Shown piece by piece: positions 18,612 through 26,685 of a DNA stretch of 64,000 nucleotides. Both the position numbers and the translations under genes were made by a program. The notes beneath the pieces are model-generated. The model made no database searches. It worked only from the letters and a program-made list of their open reading frames with translations, and was not told the origin of the DNA. This DNA is from an uncultured Oscillibacter sp. (GTDB taxonomy: Bacteria > Bacillota > Clostridia > Oscillospirales > Oscillospiraceae). The stretch is taken from NCBI GenBank assembly GCA_946551795.1, contig CAMNRF010000003.1, forward strand, positions 1 to 64,000, written 5' to 3'. Position 1 is the first letter of the stretch; each line of letters starts with the position of its first letter.

Positions 18612-19528
18612 GGCGCCAGTTTGATGGAGGCGGAGTCGAAGCACAGCGTGTACTCGATCTCGTGGGGGGTGCTCATGGCGGTGGTGTCGGCGTAGACCGT
18701 CAGCTTGCGGTCAAACGCCGCCACCGGGATTTCAAAGGTGGAGCTGCCCTCGGTATTCAGAGGGAGAAACTTCTCCTCCCCGATCCGCATATAGTCGTAG
18801 CTGGAGCTGCCCCAGACCACAACGGCCCAGGCCTTGCCGTTCTCCACCCACATGCTGGCGGGGGATTCCACCGAGGCCTTGCCGGAGCCGCCCTCCAGAG
18901 TCACCGCAACGGTATAATTTCCGCCGCTCAGCCCCAGACTTTCCGCCGTGGCGAAGGCGCCCTCCCGGAAGGCCTCCTGGGGCAGAGAGTCCGCCCGGAA
19001 GACCAGGGTGCGGTCGTACCACAGCTCCTTCTTTTTGCTGAAAGCCGCGCAGTCAAGGCCCATGTCCAGGGCCTCCACCGGGAAGGTGAAGGTGTGAGCG
19101 CCGCTCTCGTCCTCGGCATAGGGGATCAGCGTGCTCTCCTCCGCCTGGGCGGCCTCCTCGCCGGTGCCGGGGTAGACGTGCAGATAGCCCGTGCCGCCCA
19201 TGTGCATCACGGCGGTCATGGTTCCCTCCGCCACAGTCAGCTCACAGGCGGTGACGCTGAACATGGAGGAGCTGGAGTCCACCGTGACATCGTAGGTGCC
19301 GTCCTGGAGCACATCGGCGTAGACGGGGACCATATTTGGGTCCACCACGTCCTCCACAGGGGCCATCTGGTCCGCGGAGGCCACGTCAGACTTGGGCTCT
19401 GCCGGGGTCCCCGGCTCCGACGCCGGGGTCTCCGGCGCGGCGGGGGTGGCCTCCGGCGCGGCGCCGCAGCCGGCGGCCAGGAGGGCTGTCAGGATCAGGG
19501 AGAGCAGCAGCAGGAACGTTTTTTTCAT
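18608..19528 (-). CDS. lipoprotein with two related beta-rich domains (possible NEAT-like / tetrapyrrole or metal binding)
   Basis: ALLAAGCGAA lipobox, Pro/Ala linker, two repeated blocks (DGTYDVTVDSS... and GGNYTVAVTLE...); overlaps the BtuF-like gene start (ATGA). Confidence 0.7.
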   Translation of the reverse strand: MKKTFLLLLSLILTALLAAGCGAAPEATPAAPETPASEPGTPAEPKSDVASADQMAPVEDVVDPNMVPVYADVLQDGTYDVTVDSSSSMFSVTACELTVAEGTMTAVMHMGGTGYLHVYPGTGEEAAQAEESTLIPYAEDESGAHTFTFPVEALDMGLDCAAFSKKKELWYDRTLVFRADSLPQEAFREGAFATAESLGLSGGNYTVAVTLEGGSGKASVESPASMWVENGKAWAVVVWGSSSYDYMRIGEEKFLPLNTEGSSTFEIPVAAFDRKLTVYADTTAMSTPHEIEYTLCFDSASIKLAP

Positions 19529-19702
19529 GGTTATAACCTCCGTGTTTTTGCACGGCAGACCGGAGACCGGCCTGCCGTGCAATGAAATGGCGTATATTGG
19601 CGGCACGGCTGAAAAACGTGGAATTGGATTTTTCAGCTGGCAGACCAGAGTTTCCTCCGGTTTGGCGCGGGGACTTCGGCGGTCAGACACGGGCGGGGGC
19701 GT

Positions 19703-20701
19703 TTACCCCAGCTGGTCGATGGCGGCCTGGGCATGGGCGGCCAGCAGGTTCTGGATGGCCTCGTACTCGCCCAGACCCTTCAAAACGCACTCCACCTCAT
19801 AGCCGGCGCCTTCAAACGCGCTCTTCCAGGTGTCCTCGTCGTCGCCGGCCATATCGTTGTTGGCGTGGTCGCCGGAGACGATCATCATGGGCTGGAGCAC
19901 CACCCGCTCATAGCTGCCCGCCTGGACCATGGCCAGCACGTCGTCCAGGGTGGGGGCGGCCTCCACGGTGCCGATGAAGCAGTTGGCGTATCCGGCGTCG
20001 TCCATCACCTGCTGCATTTTGGTGTAGATGGCGTTGGAGGCGGCCTCTGTGCCGTGGCCCATGAAGCAGATGGCGGTCTTGCCGTCATTGTACTGCTGCG
20101 TGGCCTCCGCCATGGTCCTGGCCACGATCTGGAAGTCCTCGTCGGAGGTCAGCAGAGGCGCGCCGATAGAGACGGCCTCAAAGGCGTCGGCGTACTGGGC
20201 CGCCTCATCCACCACGTCGTTGTACTCCAGGCCGTCCATCAGATGGGTGGGCTGGATCACCAGGCGCTTGACCCCGTTGGCAGCGGCCCGGTCCAATGCC
20301 TGGCCCACGTTGTCGATGACCTCGCCGTCCCGGCGCTGGACGTGGTCGATGATGATCTGGGCTGTGAAGCCCCGGCGCACGGACCAGTCCGGGAAGGTCT
20401 TCTCCATGGTCTCCTCAATGGCGCCGATGGTCAGCCGGCGGTTGTCGTTGAAGCTGGTGCCGAAGCTGATGACCAGCAGCTCGTCCCCGCCGATGCCGTC
20501 CTGGTTCCGAGGGTTGTCCAGAGAGGCGTCGCCGGTGGTGTAGTCCTCGTCATCGTCCCCGGCGGGCTCCGGCGTCTCGGTTTCCACGGGAGCGGCGGGC
20601 TCCTGGGGGGTGTCGGGGGTCTTATTCCCGCCGCAGCCGGCCAGCAGTCCGGCCGCCATGACGGCCGCGGCCAGCAGGGAAAGCAGTCTCTTCTTGTTCA
20701 T
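19703..20701 (-). CDS. cbiK: sirohydrochlorin cobaltochelatase CbiK with lipoprotein signal peptide
   Basis: LLAGCGGN lipobox; LLVISFGTSF, FMGHGTEAASNAIY, VSGDHANNDMAG. Confidence 0.88.
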   Translation of the reverse strand: MNKKRLLSLLAAAVMAAGLLAGCGGNKTPDTPQEPAAPVETETPEPAGDDDEDYTTGDASLDNPRNQDGIGGDELLVISFGTSFNDNRRLTIGAIEETMEKTFPDWSVRRGFTAQIIIDHVQRRDGEVIDNVGQALDRAAANGVKRLVIQPTHLMDGLEYNDVVDEAAQYADAFEAVSIGAPLLTSDEDFQIVARTMAEATQQYNDGKTAICFMGHGTEAASNAIYTKMQQVMDDAGYANCFIGTVEAAPTLDDVLAMVQAGSYERVVLQPMMIVSGDHANNDMAGDDEDTWKSAFEGAGYEVECVLKGLGEYEAIQNLLAAHAQAAIDQLG

Positions 20702-20808
20702 CTTCGTATTCCTCCTTGTGTGTTCGGAGGCGGGAGGCGCTCCCGTCTCTCCTCTGATGTATGGTAAAATTTTACACCAGCGATTTCAAGGTACAGGAAT
20801 ACGCAGGA

Positions 20809-20840
20809 CAAAAAAAGCGGTCATCTGATTCAGATGACCA
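20809..20840 (-). terminator. intrinsic terminator in cobalamin riboswitch expression platform
   Basis: Minus strand GGTCATCTGAATCAGATGACC followed by GCTTTTTTT. Confidence 0.85.
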
Positions 20841-20857
20841 CAAGCGCATGCCCTTAA

Positions 20858-21090
20858 GGGGAAGCGGTACAATCAAGCCCTCGTGATCTGGAACACCAAA
20901 CGGTATTCCTGTACCAGCAGACGGCAGGTTTCCTGACTCGTAAATCATCGCGCGCCATCGCCTTCCCGGCTTTCGCCAGTGGCTGTCCTGTCCGGACTGA
21001 GACAGCGTACTCCTTACATACAGTGACGAGATCGCACAGGCTTCGCACCTGTTTCCCTATTACCCGCTTCCCCGGGGGAAGCGGCTCCGA
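20858..21090 (-). ncRNA. cobalamin riboswitch
   Basis: Minus strand contains AGGGAAACAGGTGCGAAGCCTG, the B12-box AGCCACTGG, and GTCAGGAAACCTGCC; upstream of cbiK and the cob operon. Confidence 0.93.
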
Positions 21091-21120
21091 CTGCTTTGCG
21101 ATATTTACTTTTTCGACAGT

Positions 21121-21149
21121 ATTATACTACGCCGCAGGTGGAAACGCAA
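21121..21149 (-). promoter_or_regulatory. sigma70-type promoter for the cob operon
   Basis: TTGCGT-17-TATAAT on minus strand. Confidence 0.65.
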
Positions 21150-21168
21150 GTCCCGGGTGGTATTTTTT

Positions 21169-21447
21169 TCATGTCCCCCCGGACTGCTTCGAGGCCGCCT
21201 CCGAGAACTTCCGGATGATATGGCCGTAGTTCTCCGCCCGGTGGGGAATGGTGCAGGCGCTGCAGTCCTTGATGCCGGAGGCGGTGTAGGTGAAGTTCCC
21301 GCCGCACTGGTCTCCCATGAGGTACAGAGGGCAGTAGCAGAAGAGGCAGTTGAAGGAGTCCGGGTCCACCCCCTGGTGGCAGGGGAAGAACTCACAGGCC
21401 CGGTGGGAGAAGTGGGAGTAGTTTTTATCGCGCCAGGATTCGTCCAT
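21169..21447 (-). CDS. cysteine-rich small domain protein
   Basis: CEFFPCHQGVDPDSFNCLFCYCPLYLMGDQCGGNFTYTASGIKDCSACTIPH resembles the Cys-rich small domain family seen near cob genes. Confidence 0.8.
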   Translation of the reverse strand: MDESWRDKNYSHFSHRACEFFPCHQGVDPDSFNCLFCYCPLYLMGDQCGGNFTYTASGIKDCSACTIPHRAENYGHIIRKFSEAASKQSGGT

Positions 21448-21481
21448 GGAGAAAGCTCCTCTCTGTTTGAAATGGGGGGTC

Positions 21482-22450
21482 TCACAGCGCCACAATGGCG
21501 GACACCAGCAGGGGCACCGCCAGGGAGAGCACCACGCCGCTGGTAAAGGAGTAGATGGTGATCCGCTCATGGGTGGCGCCGATCACCACGGGGAGAACAG
21601 TGTCCATGGCCGCCGCCCCCGGCAGGGCCACGCTCTCCACAAAGCCGACGCGCCGGGCCACCAGGGGGATGGTCAGGATGGCGAAGACCTCCCGCATGAC
21701 GTTGGCCAGGAAGCACACGGCGGAGACCGGCAGGGAGTAGGGGGCCAGCAGGCTGGGGGCCAGGGAGTACCAGCCAAAGCCGGCGGCCACCGCCATGGCG
21801 TCCTTGGGGCCGATGTCCAGCGTCAGCCCCGCCAGGGCCGCCGCCGCCAGGGAGCCGACGGCCACCGCCACAGGGATCAGGAAAACCTTGAATCCGGCGG
21901 TTTTGATGTCGGAGATCATCGTGCCCTGACGGCCCATGTCCATGCCCACCAGGAACAGCAGCAGGTACAGTCCCAGGTCGATCACCTGCCCGCAGTAGGC
22001 CACGACGGCCTCCGGAACCAGGAAGTAGCCCGCCAGCATCCCCAGGGCCACCGCCCCCACGATCCACTTGGTCAGGGAGTTGTCAGCCTTCTGGCCGCCA
22101 TCGCCACCGGTCTCCGGGCCGGCGGCACTGCCGGCCGGCAGGCCCTGGCGGTCCAGCCGCAGTACAAAGCGGCGCAGCAGCCACAGTGCCAGAACGGACC
22201 CGGCCATGGCGGCAGCCGTGATCACAAAGGCGGTCCAGCCGATCTCGGCCAGAGAGGCGATGACCTCGTCGTCGGCCCCCAGCTTTACACCCAGGGAGAC
22301 GATCAGGATCATCAGCGCCGCCAGCTGGAGCCTGCCCAGCCAGGGCAGGGGCCTTGTGCGGATATTGGGGCGGGAGCCCAGCCAGGCGCCCAGGGCCACC
22401 GCGGCAATATAGCCGGCCAGATTCCAAAGCGTGCCAAGAGCGGTATTCAT
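21482..22450 (-). CDS. lysO: LysO-family (DUF340) lysine exporter-like membrane protein
   Basis: Multi-TM protein with LGVKLGADDEV and LAAGFGWYSLAPSLLAPY-like motif. Confidence 0.8.
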   Translation of the reverse strand: MNTALGTLWNLAGYIAAVALGAWLGSRPNIRTRPLPWLGRLQLAALMILIVSLGVKLGADDEVIASLAEIGWTAFVITAAAMAGSVLALWLLRRFVLRLDRQGLPAGSAAGPETGGDGGQKADNSLTKWIVGAVALGMLAGYFLVPEAVVAYCGQVIDLGLYLLLFLVGMDMGRQGTMISDIKTAGFKVFLIPVAVAVGSLAAAALAGLTLDIGPKDAMAVAAGFGWYSLAPSLLAPYSLPVSAVCFLANVMREVFAILTIPLVARRVGFVESVALPGAAAMDTVLPVVIGATHERITIYSFTSGVVLSLAVPLLVSAIVAL

Positions 22451-22605
22451 TCCATCCCTCCGTTTTTTGATGTTCTCTTTTCTCTATAGTATACATAGGT
22501 TCCGCCATTCCCGCAAGCGCAGAATCGAGATGGTATCCATCTCAAAAAGTCATGGCAGGGACCGGTGTACATCCGGGGCAGCAGGATCTATGGTGCATGC
22601 GGTCC

Positions 22606-23484
22606 TCAGGGGGTGTTCTCCAGCCACTGGAGGGTGAAGTCCCGGAAACGGCGGGTCAGGGGCGGAATGGGGCCGCCCCGGCGGACGGCCAGCCCGATCT
22701 CCCGGTAGCGGGGCCGCTCCAGAGGGATGGCGGCCACATGGCGGCTGGTGCTCCGCACCAGCATCTCCGAGAGGATGCTGACGCCCAGCCCCTGCTCCAC
22801 CATGGCCAGGATGGCGAAGTCGTCGCTGAGGGTGTACTGGACGTTGGGCCGCAGGCCCTCCTCCTGGAAGATGCGGGAGATCTCCATGTCCCAGTTCTCC
22901 TGAATGAGGATGAAGGGGTCCTGGGTGAGACGGGCCATGGGATAGTACGGCGCTCCCGCCAGGGGATGGTCGGGGGGAAGCACCGCCAGCAACCGGTCCC
23001 GCTGGAGGAAGGAGATGTCCAGGCTGTCCCCCGCCGGCAGGCCCAGAAAGCCGCAGTCCACCAGTCCCCGCCGCACCAGCTCCTCCACCTCGGTGAACTC
23101 CCACCTGCTGACCAGCTGGAAGCGGATGCCGGGGTAGAGGGCCAGGAACTCCTTCATGATCCCCGGGAGCCAGTGGATGGAGACGCTGGTGAAGGTGCCC
23201 ACCCGCAGCGTTCCGCTGGTGAGGCCGTGGAGGGCGGAGACCTGGGTCTCCAGGGTCCGCTGGGCGTTGCACAGGGCCTGGATGTCCGGCAGCAGGGACT
23301 CCCCCTGGGTGGTGAGGACCACGCCGTCCTTGTTGCGGGTGAGCAGCGTCACGTTCCACTCCCGCTCCAGATCGGCAATGGAGCGGCTCACCGCCGACTG
23401 TGTATACCCCATGTCCTCCGCCGCCCGAGTGATGCTTCCCAGCTCCACGGCCTTTAAAAAGATCTGACATTTGATGGTGTTCAT
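22606..23484 (-). CDS. LysR-family transcriptional regulator
   Basis: N-terminal HTH FLKAVELGSITRAAEDMGYTQSAVSRSIADLE; start ATG at 23484. Confidence 0.92.
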   Translation of the reverse strand: MNTIKCQIFLKAVELGSITRAAEDMGYTQSAVSRSIADLEREWNVTLLTRNKDGVVLTTQGESLLPDIQALCNAQRTLETQVSALHGLTSGTLRVGTFTSVSIHWLPGIMKEFLALYPGIRFQLVSRWEFTEVEELVRRGLVDCGFLGLPAGDSLDISFLQRDRLLAVLPPDHPLAGAPYYPMARLTQDPFILIQENWDMEISRIFQEEGLRPNVQYTLSDDFAILAMVEQGLGVSILSEMLVRSTSRHVAAIPLERPRYREIGLAVRRGGPIPPLTRRFRDFTLQWLENTP

Positions 23485-23500
23485 GCGATCATTCCTTTTA

Positions 23501-23517
23501 CTCATATAAAATATGAG
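23501..23517. promoter_or_regulatory. putative LysR operator dyad
   Basis: CTCATAT-AAA-ATATGAG perfect dyad in the divergent intergenic region. Confidence 0.6.
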
Positions 23518-23527
23518 AAATATTCGC

Positions 23528-23556
23528 TTGTGTAATATTACGGGTTGGAGTATACT
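23528..23556 (+). promoter_or_regulatory. putative promoter of microprotein gene
   Basis: TTGTGT-17-TATACT. Confidence 0.6.
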
Positions 23557-23587
23557 GGGTACAGAAACAAGAAAGGAGCATACAGCT

Positions 23588-23722
23588 ATGAAGAAAATCA
23601 ATGTGTTTGCCGAAGTGAAGAAAGAGATGGGACTGGAGTACCTCGCCGGCGTGCCCGCCGCCGAGAAGCGGCTGTATTGGTCCGAGAGTCCCTGGGCCGC
23701 CTTCCGGGCCCTCGCCCGCTGA
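23588..23722 (+). CDS. 44-aa microprotein
   Basis: ATG preceded by AGAAAGGAGCATACAGCT; MKKINVFAEVKKEMGLEYLAGVPAAEKRLYWSESPWAAFRALAR. Confidence 0.6.
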   Translation: MKKINVFAEVKKEMGLEYLAGVPAAEKRLYWSESPWAAFRALAR

Positions 23723-23730
23723 AAAGAGAA

Positions 23731-23764
23731 ATTCCGCTCCACTCCAGACGGAGTGGAGCGGAAT
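23731..23764. terminator. hairpin between convergent genes
   Basis: TTCCGCTCCACTC / GAGTGGAGCGGAA 13-bp perfect stem; T-rich tail on minus strand. Confidence 0.65.
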
Positions 23765-23798
23765 CGCATAGGTTCAGGGAAATTCGTTTTCCCGTTTT

Positions 23799-25460
23799 TT
23801 AGGCCGCCTTCTTGGACTTGGCCATCTTGTCGAGAACGATCATCACCACGACAGTGGAGATGATGGCGATAATCAGGCAGACGATCTCCGGCACGACGTT
23901 AATCAGGAAGCCGGTGATCACATAGTTCACGAAGGAGATGGCCGCCACGCACATGGCGTAGGGCATCTGAGTGACCACGTGGTTGATGTGGTAGCACTGA
24001 GAGCCGGAAGAGGCCATGATGGTGGTATCGGAGATGGGGGAGCAGTGGTCGCCGCAGACCGCGCCGCCCAGGGTGGCGCCGATGCCGACCATGAGGATGG
24101 GCACTTCGTTCAGGGCGTCAGCGGTGAGGTTGGCAAAGCCGCCGGGGGTGAACACGTCCAGCACGATGGGCAGCAGGATGCCGAAGGTACCCCAGGAGGT
24201 GCCGGTGGCGAAGCCCAGGCCGCAGGCGATCAGGAAGATCACGGCGGGCAGCATGTTGTACAGGGTGGGACCGAAGGACTCCACCAGGCCGGCCACGAAC
24301 TCGGGAGCGCCCAGGCCGTAACGGGTCACGCCGCCGATGGTCCAGGCGAAGCACAGGATCAAAATGGCGGGAACCATCTGCTTGAAGCCCTCAGGGATGC
24401 AGTCCATCAGCTCGGTGAACTTCATAGACCTGCGGCAGGCGAAGTAGATGAAGTTGATGATCAGCGCCACGGTGGAGCCCAGAGGCAGGCCCACGAAGGC
24501 GTCGGTATTGGCGAACATGCCCAGCAGGCCCACGCCGCCGTTCAGATAGCCGGCGTACATCAGGCCGCCCACGCAGCCGATGATCAGGATGATGACGGGG
24601 ATTACCAGGTCGATGACCTTGCCGTTGGGGTTGAACTTCATCTCCTCGGCGCCGGCGAAGGGACGCTCGGGAGTGGTGTAGATGTCGCCCTTCTTGGCGT
24701 TGTCCTCATGGGTCTTCATGGGGCCGAAGTCGATGTCCCGCACGATCATGACGATGATGAACACGATGGTCAGCACCGCGTAGAAGTTGTAGGGGATGGC
24801 CCGGCAGAAGATCTGGAAGCCCAGCTCCTCGTTGTCGATGACGCCGGTGACGGCGGCGGCCCAGGAGGAGACGGGCATCATGATGCAGATGGGGGCGGCG
24901 GTGGCGTCGCACATGTAGGCCAGCTTGGCGCGGGAGATCTGGTGCCGGTCGGTGACGGGACGCATGACGTTGCCGGTGGTCAGGTTGTTGAAGTAGTCAT
25001 CCACGCCCAGGATGGCGGCCAGGATGAAGGTGGACCACAGGGCGCTCTTCTTGGTTTTCAGGTGCTCCACGGCCCAGTCGCCGTAGGCCTTGGAGCCGCC
25101 GGCCCGGATCATCAGGGCCACCATGGTGCCCAGGACCACCAGGAAGATCAGGATGCCGGCGTTGCCGCCGATGTTGTCGCCCAGGTCCGTGATCAGCGTG
25201 GTGATGGCGGCCACGGGGTTGAACTCCATCTGGATCAGGTAGCCCACCAGAATGCCCAGGAACAGCGAGGAGTAAACCTCCTTGGTGATCAGCGCCAGGC
25301 CGATGGCCACGACAGGGGGAACCAGGGACCAGATGGTGCCGTAGAACCTGCTCTGGCCGTCCTCAGCCGCCAGGGCGAAGGTGGTCATGAGGGGTACCAG
25401 CGCGTACATGACCAGCAGGACCTTGCCGAGTCTGTCCTTCAGATTTTTCAGGGATTGCAT
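23799..25460 (-). CDS. NhaC-family Na+/H+ antiporter-like transporter
   Basis: Multi-TM; GTSWGTFGILLPI, GAVCGDHCSPISDTTIMASSGS; start ATG at 25460. Confidence 0.88.
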   Translation of the reverse strand: MQSLKNLKDRLGKVLLVMYALVPLMTTFALAAEDGQSRFYGTIWSLVPPVVAIGLALITKEVYSSLFLGILVGYLIQMEFNPVAAITTLITDLGDNIGGNAGILIFLVVLGTMVALMIRAGGSKAYGDWAVEHLKTKKSALWSTFILAAILGVDDYFNNLTTGNVMRPVTDRHQISRAKLAYMCDATAAPICIMMPVSSWAAAVTGVIDNEELGFQIFCRAIPYNFYAVLTIVFIIVMIVRDIDFGPMKTHEDNAKKGDIYTTPERPFAGAEEMKFNPNGKVIDLVIPVIILIIGCVGGLMYAGYLNGGVGLLGMFANTDAFVGLPLGSTVALIINFIYFACRRSMKFTELMDCIPEGFKQMVPAILILCFAWTIGGVTRYGLGAPEFVAGLVESFGPTLYNMLPAVIFLIACGLGFATGTSWGTFGILLPIVLDVFTPGGFANLTADALNEVPILMVGIGATLGGAVCGDHCSPISDTTIMASSGSQCYHINHVVTQMPYAMCVAAISFVNYVITGFLINVVPEIVCLIIAIISTVVVMIVLDKMAKSKKAA

Positions 25461-25610
25461 TGAGAAACCTCCTTTTCTCTCTTGGACCTCCGGTTCTCTC
25501 AGCCGGGGGTCCGCGCGAATGAATGCGCCGGGGATGGGGTTCTGCCTCAGAGCGTATCCCAAAATCAGTTGTGAGTGGAAAGGAAAATTTTGGGATATAC
25601 TCCCAATCAG

Positions 25611-25891
25611 CCGTCCTGTCTCAGATACCTCCCTTCTCTTATAGTCACCGCAGCTGAAAAGAAGCAATTGCTTCTTTTCAACCCTGGGGCGCATATACGC
25701 CCCAGGGGGCCGTGAAACGGCCGGTGGTGGACTTCATAGGCAAAACACAGCACATTTCGTGTGCCGGTGGACGTGGCCCGCCTTGAAAATCAGTACCCCG
25801 ATTTTCAAGTGCTTTGACTATACAAATGGATACCGCCTGGGCCGGGAGTGGTTGGACTCCCGGCCTTTGGCGTTTGCCTCAGACAGGACGG
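25611..25891. repeat. intergenic segment bounded by 11-bp perfect inverted repeats and packed with hairpins
   Basis: CCGTCCTGTCT (25611-25621) and AGACAGGACGG (25881-25891); internal 26-bp palindrome 25655-25680 and further stems. Confidence 0.6.
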
Positions 25892-25896
25892 GCGGA

Positions 25897-26685
25897 TCAC
25901 TTGTTCAGGCGGCGGACCAGTTCCTTCGAGGTGAAGGTGGCCACGTCGTCGGCGTAGGTGCCGGCGCCGAAGCCGGCGTCATAGCCCAGCTCCTTGGCCA
26001 GAGCGTGGGTGATGCGGGCGCCGCCGCAGCAGAAGATGTACTTCTCCCGGACGCCCTCGGCCTCCGCCAGCTCGATGAGCTCGGTGAGGTTCTGGATATG
26101 GACGTCCTTCTGGGTGACGGTCTGGGAGACCAGCAGCACGTCGGCGTTGACCTCGGCGGCCTTGCGCAGGAACTCCTCGTTGGGGACCTGGCTGCCCAGG
26201 TTGTAGGCCTCCACCATCTCGTAACGCTCCAGGCCGTAGTGGCCGGCGAAGCCCTTGCGGTTCATGATGGCGTCGATGCCCACGGTGTGGGCGTCCGTGC
26301 CGGTGGACGCGCCGATGACCACCATCTTGCGGCCCAGGCGCTCTTTGAGGAACTCGTCGGTCTCGTGCATATCCATCACCTCGTCGGTGACGGTCTGGAC
26401 CACGATCTCATTGTAGTTGACGGTGTGGGTCAGGGAGCCGTAGACCACGTAGAAGGTGAAGTTCTCGTCCAGCTTCTGCCGCAGGGCCACGTTGGGCTCC
26501 GCCAGGCCCATCTTCTGGGCCACCAGCACGGCGGCGGCGGCACCCCGGTCGTCGTCCTTCACCGGGAGGGTGAAGGAGGTCTGCACCTTGCCGTCGTTCA
26601 TGGTGTCGCCGTAGGGCTTCAAACGGGTCAGGTCCAGGGTGGTGTCCAGGTTTTTATCGCGAATCTGATACAGTCCGGAGCTCAT
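25897..26685 (-). CDS. kamE: lysine 5,6-aminomutase beta (B12-binding) subunit
   Basis: KamE-like; ASTGTDAHTVGIDAIMNRKGFAGHYGLERY. Confidence 0.93.
   Translation of the reverse strand: MSSGLYQIRDKNLDTTLDLTRLKPYGDTMNDGKVQTSFTLPVKDDDRGAAAAVLVAQKMGLAEPNVALRQKLDENFTFYVVYGSLTHTVNYNEIVVQTVTDEVMDMHETDEFLKERLGRKMVVIGASTGTDAHTVGIDAIMNRKGFAGHYGLERYEMVEAYNLGSQVPNEEFLRKAAEVNADVLLVSQTVTQKDVHIQNLTELIELAEAEGVREKYIFCCGGARITHALAKELGYDAGFGAGTYADDVATFTSKELVRRLNK

Noticed and set aside
20854-21048. 64-aa minus-strand ORF
   Set aside because: Overlaps the cobalamin riboswitch; no protein-like features
25490-25890. Possible T-box or second lysine riboswitch upstream of the nhaC-like gene
   Set aside because: No T-box consensus (TGGNACCGCG) and no L-box core motifs found despite many hairpins
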